From: UBA8437 sp963582065
Lineage (GTDB): Bacteria; Planctomycetota; Planctomycetia; Planctomycetales; Planctomycetaceae
Assembly: GCA_963582065.1 (NCBI GenBank)
Contig: CAUZRQ010000021.1
Span: 1 to 64,000, forward strand
Direction: 5' to 3'
Length of the DNA stretch: 64,000 bases
Shown here: piece after piece, positions 53,586 through 62,124 of the stretch
Numbering within the stretch: the stretch's first letter is position 1
Layout of the letters: the number at the start of each line of letters is the position of its first letter
Notes under the pieces: generated by a model
What the model saw: only the letters and a program-made list of their open reading frames with translations
Databases searched by the model: none
Told to the model about the DNA's origin: nothing
Position numbers and translations under genes: made by a program

Positions 53586-55757
53586 ATGACAGGACTCGAC
53601 ACATCGCCGCCCCCCGCGCCGTCTCTCCCCGCCCCCGGCGGGACTCTCCCCACCTCGCGTGTCGCACTGGTCGGCAACCCGAACACCGGCAAGACGTCGC
53701 TGTTCAATGCGCTGACGGGTTTGCGAGCCAAGACCGCCAATTTTCCCGGCAGCACCGTCGACATTCGACGCGGCCGGCTCGACCTGGAGAACGGTGAGGC
53801 GGAGTTAATCGACCTTCCCGGCCTCTACAGCCTGGATGCATTGAGTCCCGAGGAGGAGTTGGCGGCGTGTGTTCTGCGTGGAGCGGCCGAGGGAGAACCG
53901 GTCCCCGACGCCGTACTCGTTGTGATCGATGCCACCAATGTCGAGCGGAACCTCTACCTGGCCAGTGAGATCATCGACCTGCGATTGCCGACGATCGTGG
54001 CGCTGAACATGATCGATGCCGCTTCGGCCGCCGAGATCACGATCGAGGTGGAACGACTGTCCAGCCATCTCGGCTGCCCCGTGGTCGCCGTCAGTTCGCG
54101 AACCGGTTCGGGACTCGCCGAGGTACGGAAGGCCGTCGACGACCAACTGTTCGGGGCGGAACTGCCGCAGGACCACGTGTCCTGCACCGCCGGTTGCACG
54201 GGGTGCCATTTCGCCGCGAGGTTTGACTGGGCCGAGCAGGTTGCCACCGAGTGCGTCGAGACCCCCGACAGTCACGGGCACCGCACTGCGACGATCGACC
54301 GCATCCTGGTCAATCCGATCGGAGGGATGATCGCCTTCTTGGCCGTGATGGTCGGGCTCTTCTTTCTGATCTTCTCGATGGCCGAAGTGCCGATGACGAT
54401 GGTCGACGAGGGGTTCGCCGTATTGGCACGTGTCGTCGACGAGGCATTCCCGTCGGCAGACATGCATCCAGCGGCCTGGTTCGGCGGTGCCGTTTCGCTT
54501 TCGATGGCGGTTTTCTGGCTGGCGTACCGGGCGGCCGGAATCGCCTGGTCGTGGAAATCCGGAAGCGTGGCGACCGTGGTCTCCGTCGTGGTCGGCATGA
54601 TGCCCGCCGATGACCTGAACAGCCTGCTGGTTGACGGAGTGATCGCAGGTGTCGGTGGCGTCATCATCTTCCTTCCGCAGATCTGCATCCTGTTTTTCTT
54701 CATCTCGCTGCTTGAACAAAGCGGCTACATGGCCCGCGGAGCGTTCGTGATGGAACGCCTGATGCGACTGGTGGGACTGCCCGGCAAGGCGTTCGTCCCA
54801 ATGATCTCGGCCCACGCCTGTGCCATTCCGGGAATCATGGCCGCCCGTGTCATCGAAGACTGGCGAGACCGGCTCGTGACAATCCTGGTCCTGCCGTTGC
54901 TGACCTGTTCAGCACGGCTCCCGGTCTACTCGATGATTGCCGTCCTGCTCTTCAGCGGTTCGCCACTGTATGCAGCGCTGGTCTTTGTCGGATCCTACGT
55001 GCTCGGAATCGCGGCCGCGTTGTTCTCGGCTTTCTGCCTCAAGAAGACCATCCTCAAGGGCGAGGCCGTCCCACTGGTCATCGAGTTGCCACCGTATCGT
55101 GTGCCGAACCTGCGAAATGCGCTGACGACCGTCTTCGAACGAGCCGGCGTGTTCCTGCGGCAGGCCGGCAGCGTCATCCTGCTCATTTCGGTGATCCTCT
55201 GGGGCCTGGCGACCTATCCGTCCCTGCCCGAAAACGAAATGCCCGCCGATCTGGCCGCCCAAGTGGAGGCGGTGCGAGTTGGACAGATGGTGGAACTGCC
55301 CGACGAGGTGCAACAGGAGATCCTGCAGGCGAGGCTGGCTCACTCGTTTGCTGGACGGATGGGACGGTTTGTCGAACCGGTCTTTGAACCGCTGGGCTTT
55401 GACTGGCGGATCAACGTGGGCGTCATCAGCTCGTTTGCCGCCCGGGAAGTCATCATATCGACACTGGCGATCATGTACGGAATCGGCGAGGACGCGGCCG
55501 ATGACGAGGAGACACTCGTCGAGACGTTGCGGCGGCAGAAACGACCTGATGGGACGCCGACATTCTCGGTCGGGACCGGGTTGAGCCTCCTGGTCTTCTT
55601 CGTGCTGGCGATGCAGTGCCTGCCGACCCAGGCGGTGACCAAGAGAGAGACCGGTTCCTGGAAATGGGCGGTGTTGCAGTTGGTCTACATGACAGCACTG
55701 GCCTACGTGGGGGCGTTGATCGTCTTCCAGGGCTGCTCAGCATTCGGCCTCGGATAA
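53586..55757 (+). CDS. feoB: FeoB ferrous iron transporter
   Basis: 723 residues from the ATG at 53586; the frame opens earlier but overlaps feoA. The N-terminal G domain has G1 GNPNTGKT (30-37), G3 DLPG (76-79) and G4 NMID (141-144), preceded by a Pro-rich 20-residue extension. Two Gate domains with Cys-containing helices follow (FVPMISAHACAIPGIMAARV and the later NVGVISSFAAREVIISTLAI), with about eight membrane helices. An unusual Cys cluster (C200, C204, C207 followed by H208, in SCTAGCTGCHFA) sits after the G domain and is the sort of site that could bind iron. It imports Fe(II) with GTP. It follows feoA. Confidence 0.95.
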   Translation: MTGLDTSPPPAPSLPAPGGTLPTSRVALVGNPNTGKTSLFNALTGLRAKTANFPGSTVDIRRGRLDLENGEAELIDLPGLYSLDALSPEEELAACVLRGAAEGEPVPDAVLVVIDATNVERNLYLASEIIDLRLPTIVALNMIDAASAAEITIEVERLSSHLGCPVVAVSSRTGSGLAEVRKAVDDQLFGAELPQDHVSCTAGCTGCHFAARFDWAEQVATECVETPDSHGHRTATIDRILVNPIGGMIAFLAVMVGLFFLIFSMAEVPMTMVDEGFAVLARVVDEAFPSADMHPAAWFGGAVSLSMAVFWLAYRAAGIAWSWKSGSVATVVSVVVGMMPADDLNSLLVDGVIAGVGGVIIFLPQICILFFFISLLEQSGYMARGAFVMERLMRLVGLPGKAFVPMISAHACAIPGIMAARVIEDWRDRLVTILVLPLLTCSARLPVYSMIAVLLFSGSPLYAALVFVGSYVLGIAAALFSAFCLKKTILKGEAVPLVIELPPYRVPNLRNALTTVFERAGVFLRQAGSVILLISVILWGLATYPSLPENEMPADLAAQVEAVRVGQMVELPDEVQQEILQARLAHSFAGRMGRFVEPVFEPLGFDWRINVGVISSFAAREVIISTLAIMYGIGEDAADDEETLVETLRRQKRPDGTPTFSVGTGLSLLVFFVLAMQCLPTQAVTKRETGSWKWAVLQLVYMTALAYVGALIVFQGCSAFGLG

Positions 55758-55766
55758 CCCACCCGC

Positions 55767-55781
55767 CCGGTCCGAAACCGG
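55767..55781. terminator. Small hairpin between convergent genes
   Basis: CCGGT at 55767-55771 pairs with ACCGG at 55777-55781 around CCGAA. It sits between the stops at 55757 (feoB) and 55784 (family P member 5). The stem is only 5 bp with no T tract, so this is a weak candidate. Confidence 0.22.
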
Positions 55782-55783
55782 TG

Positions 55784-57370
55784 TTACCGCGGCCCGGGTC
55801 CAGACGCCTTGCGGCGGGCCTTGTCCACGACCTGGAAAGCGTACAACTTCGCGTAGCGCAACGTGAACCGCAACCGGATCGGCCTGCCGATCAAGGTGGC
55901 CAGGTCCTTTCTGTCTTTCCACAGCGGTCGTTGTGCAACTCCATCGGACCGGATCGGCTGGGATTCGGCAACAACCTTGCCGTCGGCACCCAGAACCGCC
56001 ACTGACAACAGGCTGCCGGTGGAGGGGGATCGAGCCAGCTTGGCGTCGACGTTGATTTCGACATGTTTGCCGCGGAGAAAGAATGGCTTCGTGATGACGG
56101 TGCCCGGCTTGCCACCTGCGTCGAGCGAGATAAAGCCGTCCAGCCGCTGAACGTAGCGATGAATGCCACCGGGCGTTCGCTTTCCATACCAGGCCGAATC
56201 GTGCGGAACATCGGTTTCCAATCCGTACATCCAGAGTTCGTCCCCGACCCGCGTCATCCCGGGTCCCATGTACGCGGTATAGGCGAGCTGTTTGCCCACA
56301 CGCTTGGCGTTCGGATTTGGGGGGACATAGGAGCGATGGAACCGGCGATGCACGTGAATTCCATCTCGGCTTGTGGCCAGCTGAATCGTGCATTCCCCGG
56401 TGTCGTAGCGCATCAACGTTGGAAAGAACAGGTACACCCCCGGGGCGTAGGGATAAATGGTGGCTGCCGAGACATAGATTCCGCTGCCCCACTTGCCGCC
56501 CGGGTCGTGCTCGTCCTCGGACAGGATCTCGTTGAGTTTCGGCGGTGGCCGCCAGTCATCCGCCTGCTTCCGGGCCACCTGGGGAAAACCGCGAAATTCG
56601 TCTGACTCCGCACGAGCCACTCGACGCGAAGGCCGGCCGACCCGTTTCCCGTTGTCGTCCCGTTGCCAACAGTTGCTCCTCACATAGGCCACGTACTTCT
56701 TGATGTTCGGATCGTAGAAGGCCACGTTCTGTGTGTCGGTATCACCGGGCATGATGATGCCGTCGGCAGTGCCCACGGCCTTCCAGTGGATCCCATCGGG
56801 TGACACGGCTCCACTGATCGATGGATACGGCCCCCTGGACGCAACGCGGTAGAAGTCTCCGAAGATCATCTTGTATTTCTTCGCCGGGCTCTTTGCGTTG
56901 GGGTCGATGAACACGTGATGACCGTGGACATAACCACGATGGCCCAGGGAGATGATGTTGTTGTCTCTGCTGCCCTCGAAAACGACTTGTCGCAGCGCGG
57001 GTCTCTTCCAGTGAATACCGTCCTTGGACACGGCGTAACACAGGCGGCTCATCCAGTGTCCCGGGATCTTCTCCACATAGCTCCACACCTCGTACCACAT
57101 GCAGAACTGATCGCCGTCTCGAATGACGTTGACGAACCCCAGGCCTGCCGGAGCCCAGGGATCGGTGGCGTGCAACACTCGCTCGGCCCGTCGTGCCGGA
57201 TTCAATGTGAATTCCACATCGGCAACCGACTGGAGGATCTCTTCATCGATGAACAACTGTTTGCCTGTGCCGATCTCGCGCGGCTGGGCAGCGGTGGCCA
57301 TCGGACCCAGGCAGCTGCCGATCGCAAAGGTCAACAGGGCTCGGCGAAAACTGATCGGCAGCTTCAACAT
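55784..57370 (-). CDS. Secreted beta-propeller, family P member 5
   Basis: 528 residues from the ATG at 57370, chosen because AAGGA precedes it and a signal peptide follows (RRALLTFAIGSCLGPMATAA). Family opening: GTGKQLFIDEEILQSVADVE. Propeller strands: FCMWYEVWSYVEKIPGHW, SKDGIHWKRPALRQVVFEGS, SPDGIHWKAVGTADGIIMPG and TSRDGIHVHRRFHRSYV. The C-terminal module reads VITKPFFLRGKHVEINVDAK and ends PIRLRFTLRYAKLYAFQVV, with ~15 extra basic residues. It follows the TRAP transporter genes on the same strand after 211 bases, so a functional link with sugar-acid uptake is possible. Confidence 0.82.
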   Translation of the reverse strand: MLKLPISFRRALLTFAIGSCLGPMATAAQPREIGTGKQLFIDEEILQSVADVEFTLNPARRAERVLHATDPWAPAGLGFVNVIRDGDQFCMWYEVWSYVEKIPGHWMSRLCYAVSKDGIHWKRPALRQVVFEGSRDNNIISLGHRGYVHGHHVFIDPNAKSPAKKYKMIFGDFYRVASRGPYPSISGAVSPDGIHWKAVGTADGIIMPGDTDTQNVAFYDPNIKKYVAYVRSNCWQRDDNGKRVGRPSRRVARAESDEFRGFPQVARKQADDWRPPPKLNEILSEDEHDPGGKWGSGIYVSAATIYPYAPGVYLFFPTLMRYDTGECTIQLATSRDGIHVHRRFHRSYVPPNPNAKRVGKQLAYTAYMGPGMTRVGDELWMYGLETDVPHDSAWYGKRTPGGIHRYVQRLDGFISLDAGGKPGTVITKPFFLRGKHVEINVDAKLARSPSTGSLLSVAVLGADGKVVAESQPIRSDGVAQRPLWKDRKDLATLIGRPIRLRFTLRYAKLYAFQVVDKARRKASGPGPR

Positions 57371-57581
57371 GTTCACGTCCTTCGACGAAATGATCGCGGG
57401 GAGTCGGTGCTCCGCCAGCCACACTAGAATCCTTGAAACGTGCCGGCCGCTCAACCGTCTTCCGGAAATTCCGCGGCCGGTGCCCACCATCACGGGTTGG
57501 GGCGTCGGCAGACATCTGCCGGCCACCCGACACTCGCCGGGACTTCGTCGCCCTCGCCGGTGATCGTTGACATCCGGGGGT

Positions 57582-58883
57582 TCAGAGGAATTTCGGCGTG
57601 ATCAGCCGCGGAAGAAACAGCACGAACTCCGGAAACACGATGACGATGACCAAAAGAATCAGCATCGGCACCAGGATGATCCCCACGTCCTTCAGCACAT
57701 TCACCACCTGAACTTCGCCCAGCGAGCACGAGATGAGCAGGCACAGCCCGTACGGAGGAGTGACCAGGCCGAAAGCCAGGGAGATCACTCCGATGACTGC
57801 AAAGTGAATCGGGTGCATGCCCACCGTGTCGGCGAGTGGAAGCAGCACGGTGCCCAGGACGATGATGGCGGGGATCGCATCGATGAACATGCCCACAAAC
57901 AGGAAGGACATGGCGATCAGGAACCCGGTGGCCACGAATCCCGTGCCCCAGCCGGCCATGACATCCACCAGCGCCTGCGGCACCCGGTGATAGGCCAGCA
58001 ACCAGCCAAATGCTGACGCTGTCCCGATGCAGAAAAGCGAAATGGCCGCAAGCCTCGCCGATTCGTAGAGGACCTTCGGGAATTCTCTCAGCTCGATGGA
58101 CCGGTAGATGACTCCACCCAGCACGGCGGAATAGACGACGGCGATCACGGACGCTTCAGTCGGTGTAAAAAACCCGCCGACAATGCCGCCCACAATGATC
58201 GCCGGTGTCACCAGCGCCAGGCTCGCGCTGCCCAGCGCCCGGAGAAACTCCTTTCGGGTCGCTCGTCGGTAGACGGGATAATTCCGCCGCTTGGCATAAA
58301 CCAGGACCGTACTCATCATCAGCAACGCAATCAGGATTCCAGGAATGATCCCGGCCATGAAGAGGCCGCCGATGGAAACCGACATCAGTCCGCCCCAGAC
58401 CACCATCATGATGCTCGGCGGGATGATCACCCCCATCACCGAAGAACACGCGGTGATGGCCACCGAAAAACTGGAATCGTATCCCTGCTTCTTCATCGCC
58501 GGGATCATCAGCGAGCCAATCCCGGCCGCATCCGCCGTGGACGAACCGGAGATTCCGGCAAACAACATGCTCACCATCACGTTGACGTGGCCCAATCCAC
58601 CCGGCAAATGGCCCACGGACGTTCGAGCCAGGTTCACCAGTCGCTCGGTGATGCCCGCCGCATTCATCAGGTTGGCGGCCAACAGAAAGAACGGCACCGC
58701 CAGCAGAATGAACGAGTTGTACGACTTCCACATTTCGATGATCAGCAGAATGGGCGTCAGCCGGTCATCGCGGAACATCATGGGAACGCAGGCAAGTGCC
58801 AGTGCGAACGACACGGGAATCCGCAGGGCGATCAGCACGCCGAACGTGCCGAACATGATCACGGCAGCTTCAGTCGGACTCAT
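57582..58883 (-). CDS. dctM: TRAP transporter large permease (DctM)
   Basis: 433 residues with about twelve helices and the DctM signatures (SLMIPAMKKQGYDSSFSVAI, GVIIPPSIMMVVWGGLMSVS, GGFFTPTEASVIAVVYSAV, PPYGLCLLISCSLGEV). It forms the ion-coupled channel of a tripartite ATP-independent periplasmic transporter that imports carboxylates or sugar acids. It starts 9 bases after dctQ. Substrate not predictable from sequence alone. Confidence 0.93.
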   Translation of the reverse strand: MSPTEAAVIMFGTFGVLIALRIPVSFALALACVPMMFRDDRLTPILLIIEMWKSYNSFILLAVPFFLLAANLMNAAGITERLVNLARTSVGHLPGGLGHVNVMVSMLFAGISGSSTADAAGIGSLMIPAMKKQGYDSSFSVAITACSSVMGVIIPPSIMMVVWGGLMSVSIGGLFMAGIIPGILIALLMMSTVLVYAKRRNYPVYRRATRKEFLRALGSASLALVTPAIIVGGIVGGFFTPTEASVIAVVYSAVLGGVIYRSIELREFPKVLYESARLAAISLFCIGTASAFGWLLAYHRVPQALVDVMAGWGTGFVATGFLIAMSFLFVGMFIDAIPAIIVLGTVLLPLADTVGMHPIHFAVIGVISLAFGLVTPPYGLCLLISCSLGEVQVVNVLKDVGIILVPMLILLVIVIVFPEFVLFLPRLITPKFL

Positions 58884-58892
58884 GATTTCGGC

Positions 58893-59408
58893 TCACGTCT
58901 CCGAGTCCCGGGATCGGCCCGAGATCAGCTTCACGTCCACGACGATCCGTTCCAGCAGAAACACCGCCCAGGTCACGCCCGCCAGGGGAAACGCCAGGTA
59001 GATGCTCAGCATGTTGATGCCGCTCATCTCCGACTGTTGCCTGAACCCGAATTCGGCAAACTCGTAGCCGTACACGACAAACACGACCGCCACCAGCATC
59101 ATGCCAACGTGCACGACCAGGTTGCCGAAGCCTGCCTGTCGATCCGTTTCGGGCTGAGGAAGCAGATCGACCCTGAAGTGCGATTCTTCCCGCACCGCGA
59201 TCATCGAGCCGATCATGATGATCCAGACGAAACAGAATCTGGCGACCTCCTCGGTCCAGATGTACCGAGGGATGATTCCCGAATAGCGCGAAAGAATCTG
59301 CAGCAACACCGGAACGATCATCAACAGCATGAGCGACGTCAACAGGACCTTCAGCATCTGGAAGTAGAAATCCAACGACGACCTGGTGAGCTTGGCGATT
59401 GTTATCAT
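58893..59408 (-). CDS. dctQ: TRAP transporter small permease (DctQ)
   Basis: 171 residues with four helices. The pattern VLLQILSRYSGIIPRYIWTEEVARFCFVW splits into ILSRYSG, WTEE and the signature EEVARF, then IAVREESHFRVDL, typical of DctQ. It links the binding protein to the large permease. It lies between dctP (112 bases upstream) and dctM (9 bases downstream). Confidence 0.9.
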   Translation of the reverse strand: MITIAKLTRSSLDFYFQMLKVLLTSLMLLMIVPVLLQILSRYSGIIPRYIWTEEVARFCFVWIIMIGSMIAVREESHFRVDLLPQPETDRQAGFGNLVVHVGMMLVAVVFVVYGYEFAEFGFRQQSEMSGINMLSIYLAFPLAGVTWAVFLLERIVVDVKLISGRSRDSET

Positions 59409-59520
59409 GTCAGTGCGGTGTTGGAGAAAGAAACGCTACCCGGCGTGTGAACCGTCGGGGAGTCGATGCCCCCCAGCCTGACCCACGCGGCAATTGCCAC
59501 TCGACAATTCTCAGCGGCGG

Positions 59521-60552
59521 CTACTCCAGTTCGTTGATCCGGGCAAGGATCTTCTCGGCCTTGATTTCCTTGGCGTACGCGGCTTTCACCGGTTCGGCGA
59601 GTTTCAACAACTCGTCTCTTTGAGTGAACTCATGGACCCGCAACCGGCTTTCCTTCTCCAGCCTCGAGAGGATCGCGGCATCTTCGGTGGATTCAAGATG
59701 TCGACCGAATGCACCGGATTCGCGTCCGGCCTTGATGATCGCCGCCTGCAGGTCCCTCGGCAGACGTCGGAGAGTCTTGCCGCTGAAACACAGGGGACGC
59801 ACGGTGATGGCGTGTCGGGTCTCCGAGATTTCCGGACCAACCTCGTAGAACTTCATTTGCTGAAGTCCCGCCGCCTCGTTTTCCGCCGCCTCGATGACTC
59901 CGGTCTGGATGGCATTGTAGATCTCGCTGTAGGCAATGACCGAAGGGGACGCCCCCACCGCCTGGAAAATGCGGGTTTGAATGGGAGCACCCATCACCCG
60001 CATGCTCAATCCCTTCAACTCCTGCATGTTTGTGATCGGCTTGTTGACGATCAGGTTGCGAATGCCACCGCCGGCATAACCAATCAGCCGGACGTCGGCC
60101 TTCTCGGACACTTCCTCGGCAATTGGCTCCAGCGCATCACTCTCAAGCACCTTCTTCCAGTGATCCACATCCCGGAACAAGAACGGCATGTCCATCAGCG
60201 GTGCCGATTCGGAGAACGTGGACATGTGGGCCGGTGAGACGATGCCGTAGTCCACCGAGATCCCCTGGCTCATGTAAGCGAAGTAGTCCTTCTCGAGTCC
60301 CAGTTCGCTGTTGAGATAGAGTTCAAAGTTGACCGGCTTGCCGTAGTATTCCCTGACGAGTTCCTCGAACTTCCGGATCGTCCGCGTAAAGGCGTGTTCT
60401 TCGCCGAACTGAACTGCGCCTTTGAGCGTCGGGACGTACTGTGAAGTGTTCTCCGCTCCCGGCTCGCCTTGAGTGTTCGAACGCAGAAACACCACGGCCA
60501 TCATTCCGACAAACAGAACAACCAGCAGGGAGATAAACGTCGTCTGTTTCAT
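59521..60552 (-). CDS. dctP: TRAP transporter substrate-binding protein (DctP)
   Basis: 343 residues; a signal peptide or anchor is present (FISLLVVLFVGMMAVVFL). Two-lobed DctP fold: EHAFTRTIRKFEELVREYYG, DYGIVSPAHMSTFSESAPLM, DMPFLFRDVDHWKKVL and MRVMGAPIQTRIFQAVGASP, then AIQTGVIEAAENEAAG. The Arg in SMRVMGAP is the residue that usually binds the substrate carboxylate. It captures the solute in the periplasm for DctQM. A palindrome lies about 100 bases upstream of the start. Confidence 0.92.
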   Translation of the reverse strand: MKQTTFISLLVVLFVGMMAVVFLRSNTQGEPGAENTSQYVPTLKGAVQFGEEHAFTRTIRKFEELVREYYGKPVNFELYLNSELGLEKDYFAYMSQGISVDYGIVSPAHMSTFSESAPLMDMPFLFRDVDHWKKVLESDALEPIAEEVSEKADVRLIGYAGGGIRNLIVNKPITNMQELKGLSMRVMGAPIQTRIFQAVGASPSVIAYSEIYNAIQTGVIEAAENEAAGLQQMKFYEVGPEISETRHAITVRPLCFSGKTLRRLPRDLQAAIIKAGRESGAFGRHLESTEDAAILSRLEKESRLRVHEFTQRDELLKLAEPVKAAYAKEIKAEKILARINELE

Positions 60553-60651
60553 GAGGTGTTTCCGATGACGAATGGCCGCCAGCAGCCGGGCGACTCGATC
60601 AACCCATGTGATGGTGAACCCCGGCTGCCATCATGACGACTTCCCCGCTTC

Positions 60652-60667
60652 GATCACCATGGTGATC
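60652..60667. promoter_or_regulatory. Perfect 16-bp palindrome upstream of TRAP operon
   Basis: GATCACCATGGTGATC is identical to its reverse complement. It lies about 100 bases upstream of the dctP start and before the stop of the metallopeptidase gene at 60709. Its form suits a dimeric GntR- or LacI-type repressor. No regulator gene is adjacent, so this is only a candidate operator. Confidence 0.35.
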
Positions 60668-60708
60668 CCGCGACTCTTCCCGTGTACGAGAGTTCGGACG
60701 GGGCAAGA

Positions 60709-61968
60709 TCACTGGAGCCGGATCATCGGCACACCGATGCTTCGGCCGTAGACCTGCAGCAGTTGCAGTGGAGTGACGCCGAACGTCTTCTGCAGTCCTT
60801 CCGACCACTCAACCCCTTCCTTGATCGACACGACCCACGAACCAAACGCCCGGGAGTTCTGCTTGATCAACGAGTCTGTGATCCGGGACGCCACGCCGTA
60901 TTGCCATCCCTCGATCTTCTTTCCGAAAAACGACGAACCGATCACCCCGGTCTGTTTCACCCGCAACGCCGCTTCGACCTGTCTCTTCAAGGGGACGCGA
61001 CTGGTTCGCACGACGATCGCCGACACCCATTCGGCGATGCCCTCGTTCAACCACGACGGAATGCGGGCCGACGACTTGAAGCGGTGCAGGTACCCATGGG
61101 TTGTCTCGTGCACCAGCACCTGAGCGAAGTAGTGCGGATCGTCGCCGCGATGACAGGCGACGATCACGTCTCCGTTTCGCGACTGGTGACAGATGCCCTG
61201 TTTCCGGTTCGTGGACGCCGGGGCCAACCCCATGAACTTCGATTCGAACTGGACAAACGACGCCCGGTTGACGAACACGACGAAGATCGCCTTGCCCCGC
61301 CAGACGTTGTCACCCGGCGGAACGCCGAACTGCTTGCCCAACTCGACGCTCATGTTGTCCAGTTGCGCGATGTAGCCACCGATCTGGACTGCCGGCATGT
61401 CGGTAAAAAACAGGAAGAATTTCGTCTCGTAGAGTCTCAGCGGAAGGCCCGAAAACGACTGGCCGACCTTCACCAGGAACTTCTTGTGCTCCTGGACCAC
61501 CTTGGCCTGCTGTTCTGCCGAGAGTTTCGGCCACACGTGATGCCGGTTCGCCTTCAGCCGAGCCGCCACCACCTTGCTCTTCTTGTCAACGTCAATCAGC
61601 ACCCAGGATTTCAGGGCCGGAACAGCCGCCACGTCGTAGGCTCTCTCAGCAACGACGATCCGTGCCAGGGAACCCGCCCGCAACCTGCTGGCCGTTTTTC
61701 TCTTGGGTCGACGGTAGACCATCGTTCGTATGGTGTCCTTGTTCGACCCACGAACGAATTTCACGATGGTGACGTTCTTGACCCGCTTGCCGCCCACCAG
61801 GACCAACTCGGCCAGAGAACCGTTCAACTTGTCCAGTTGCTCGGCCGTCACGGAACACTCGACAGCACCGCCCGACTTCGAACGACTGGTCTTCGCGGAC
61901 TTGTCCTGAGCCGCTGCCGGCAGGGCAAGCAGCAGCACGAAAAGTGCGGACCCGACACAGGTCCTCAT
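60709..61968 (-). CDS. Exported HExxH metallopeptidase-like protein
   Basis: 419 residues from the ATG at 61968; in-frame ATGs at 62016 and 62049 precede it but lie before the signal peptide (SALFVLLLALPAAAQ). The zinc site HETTH is at 287-291, followed by PSWLNEGIAEWVS with E309 and E313 suited as third ligand, the gluzincin pattern of the DUF1570/peptidase MA-like families. The N-terminal ~130 residues (AECSVTAEQLDKLNG-like, KRVKNVTIVKFVRGSNKD) form an extra domain. It could cleave proteins or peptides outside the cytoplasm. Lies upstream of the TRAP genes but with the palindrome between, so probably a separate unit. Confidence 0.78.
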   Translation of the reverse strand: MRTCVGSALFVLLLALPAAAQDKSAKTSRSKSGGAVECSVTAEQLDKLNGSLAELVLVGGKRVKNVTIVKFVRGSNKDTIRTMVYRRPKRKTASRLRAGSLARIVVAERAYDVAAVPALKSWVLIDVDKKSKVVAARLKANRHHVWPKLSAEQQAKVVQEHKKFLVKVGQSFSGLPLRLYETKFFLFFTDMPAVQIGGYIAQLDNMSVELGKQFGVPPGDNVWRGKAIFVVFVNRASFVQFESKFMGLAPASTNRKQGICHQSRNGDVIVACHRGDDPHYFAQVLVHETTHGYLHRFKSSARIPSWLNEGIAEWVSAIVVRTSRVPLKRQVEAALRVKQTGVIGSSFFGKKIEGWQYGVASRITDSLIKQNSRAFGSWVVSIKEGVEWSEGLQKTFGVTPLQLLQVYGRSIGVPMIRLQ

Positions 61969-62124
61969 CTTCGCACCGCGTTGACGGTGAGACGGTTCGA
62001 AAAGAAGCGTAAACATGACAGGTCGCCCGAATTCTTGGCAGATATTCATCGGTTGCCGGAGGTCACCGTTCAGACTCGCGGATCGTCCATCATTCTATGT
62101 AGCCACTGACGCGTTCGTTGGGTT

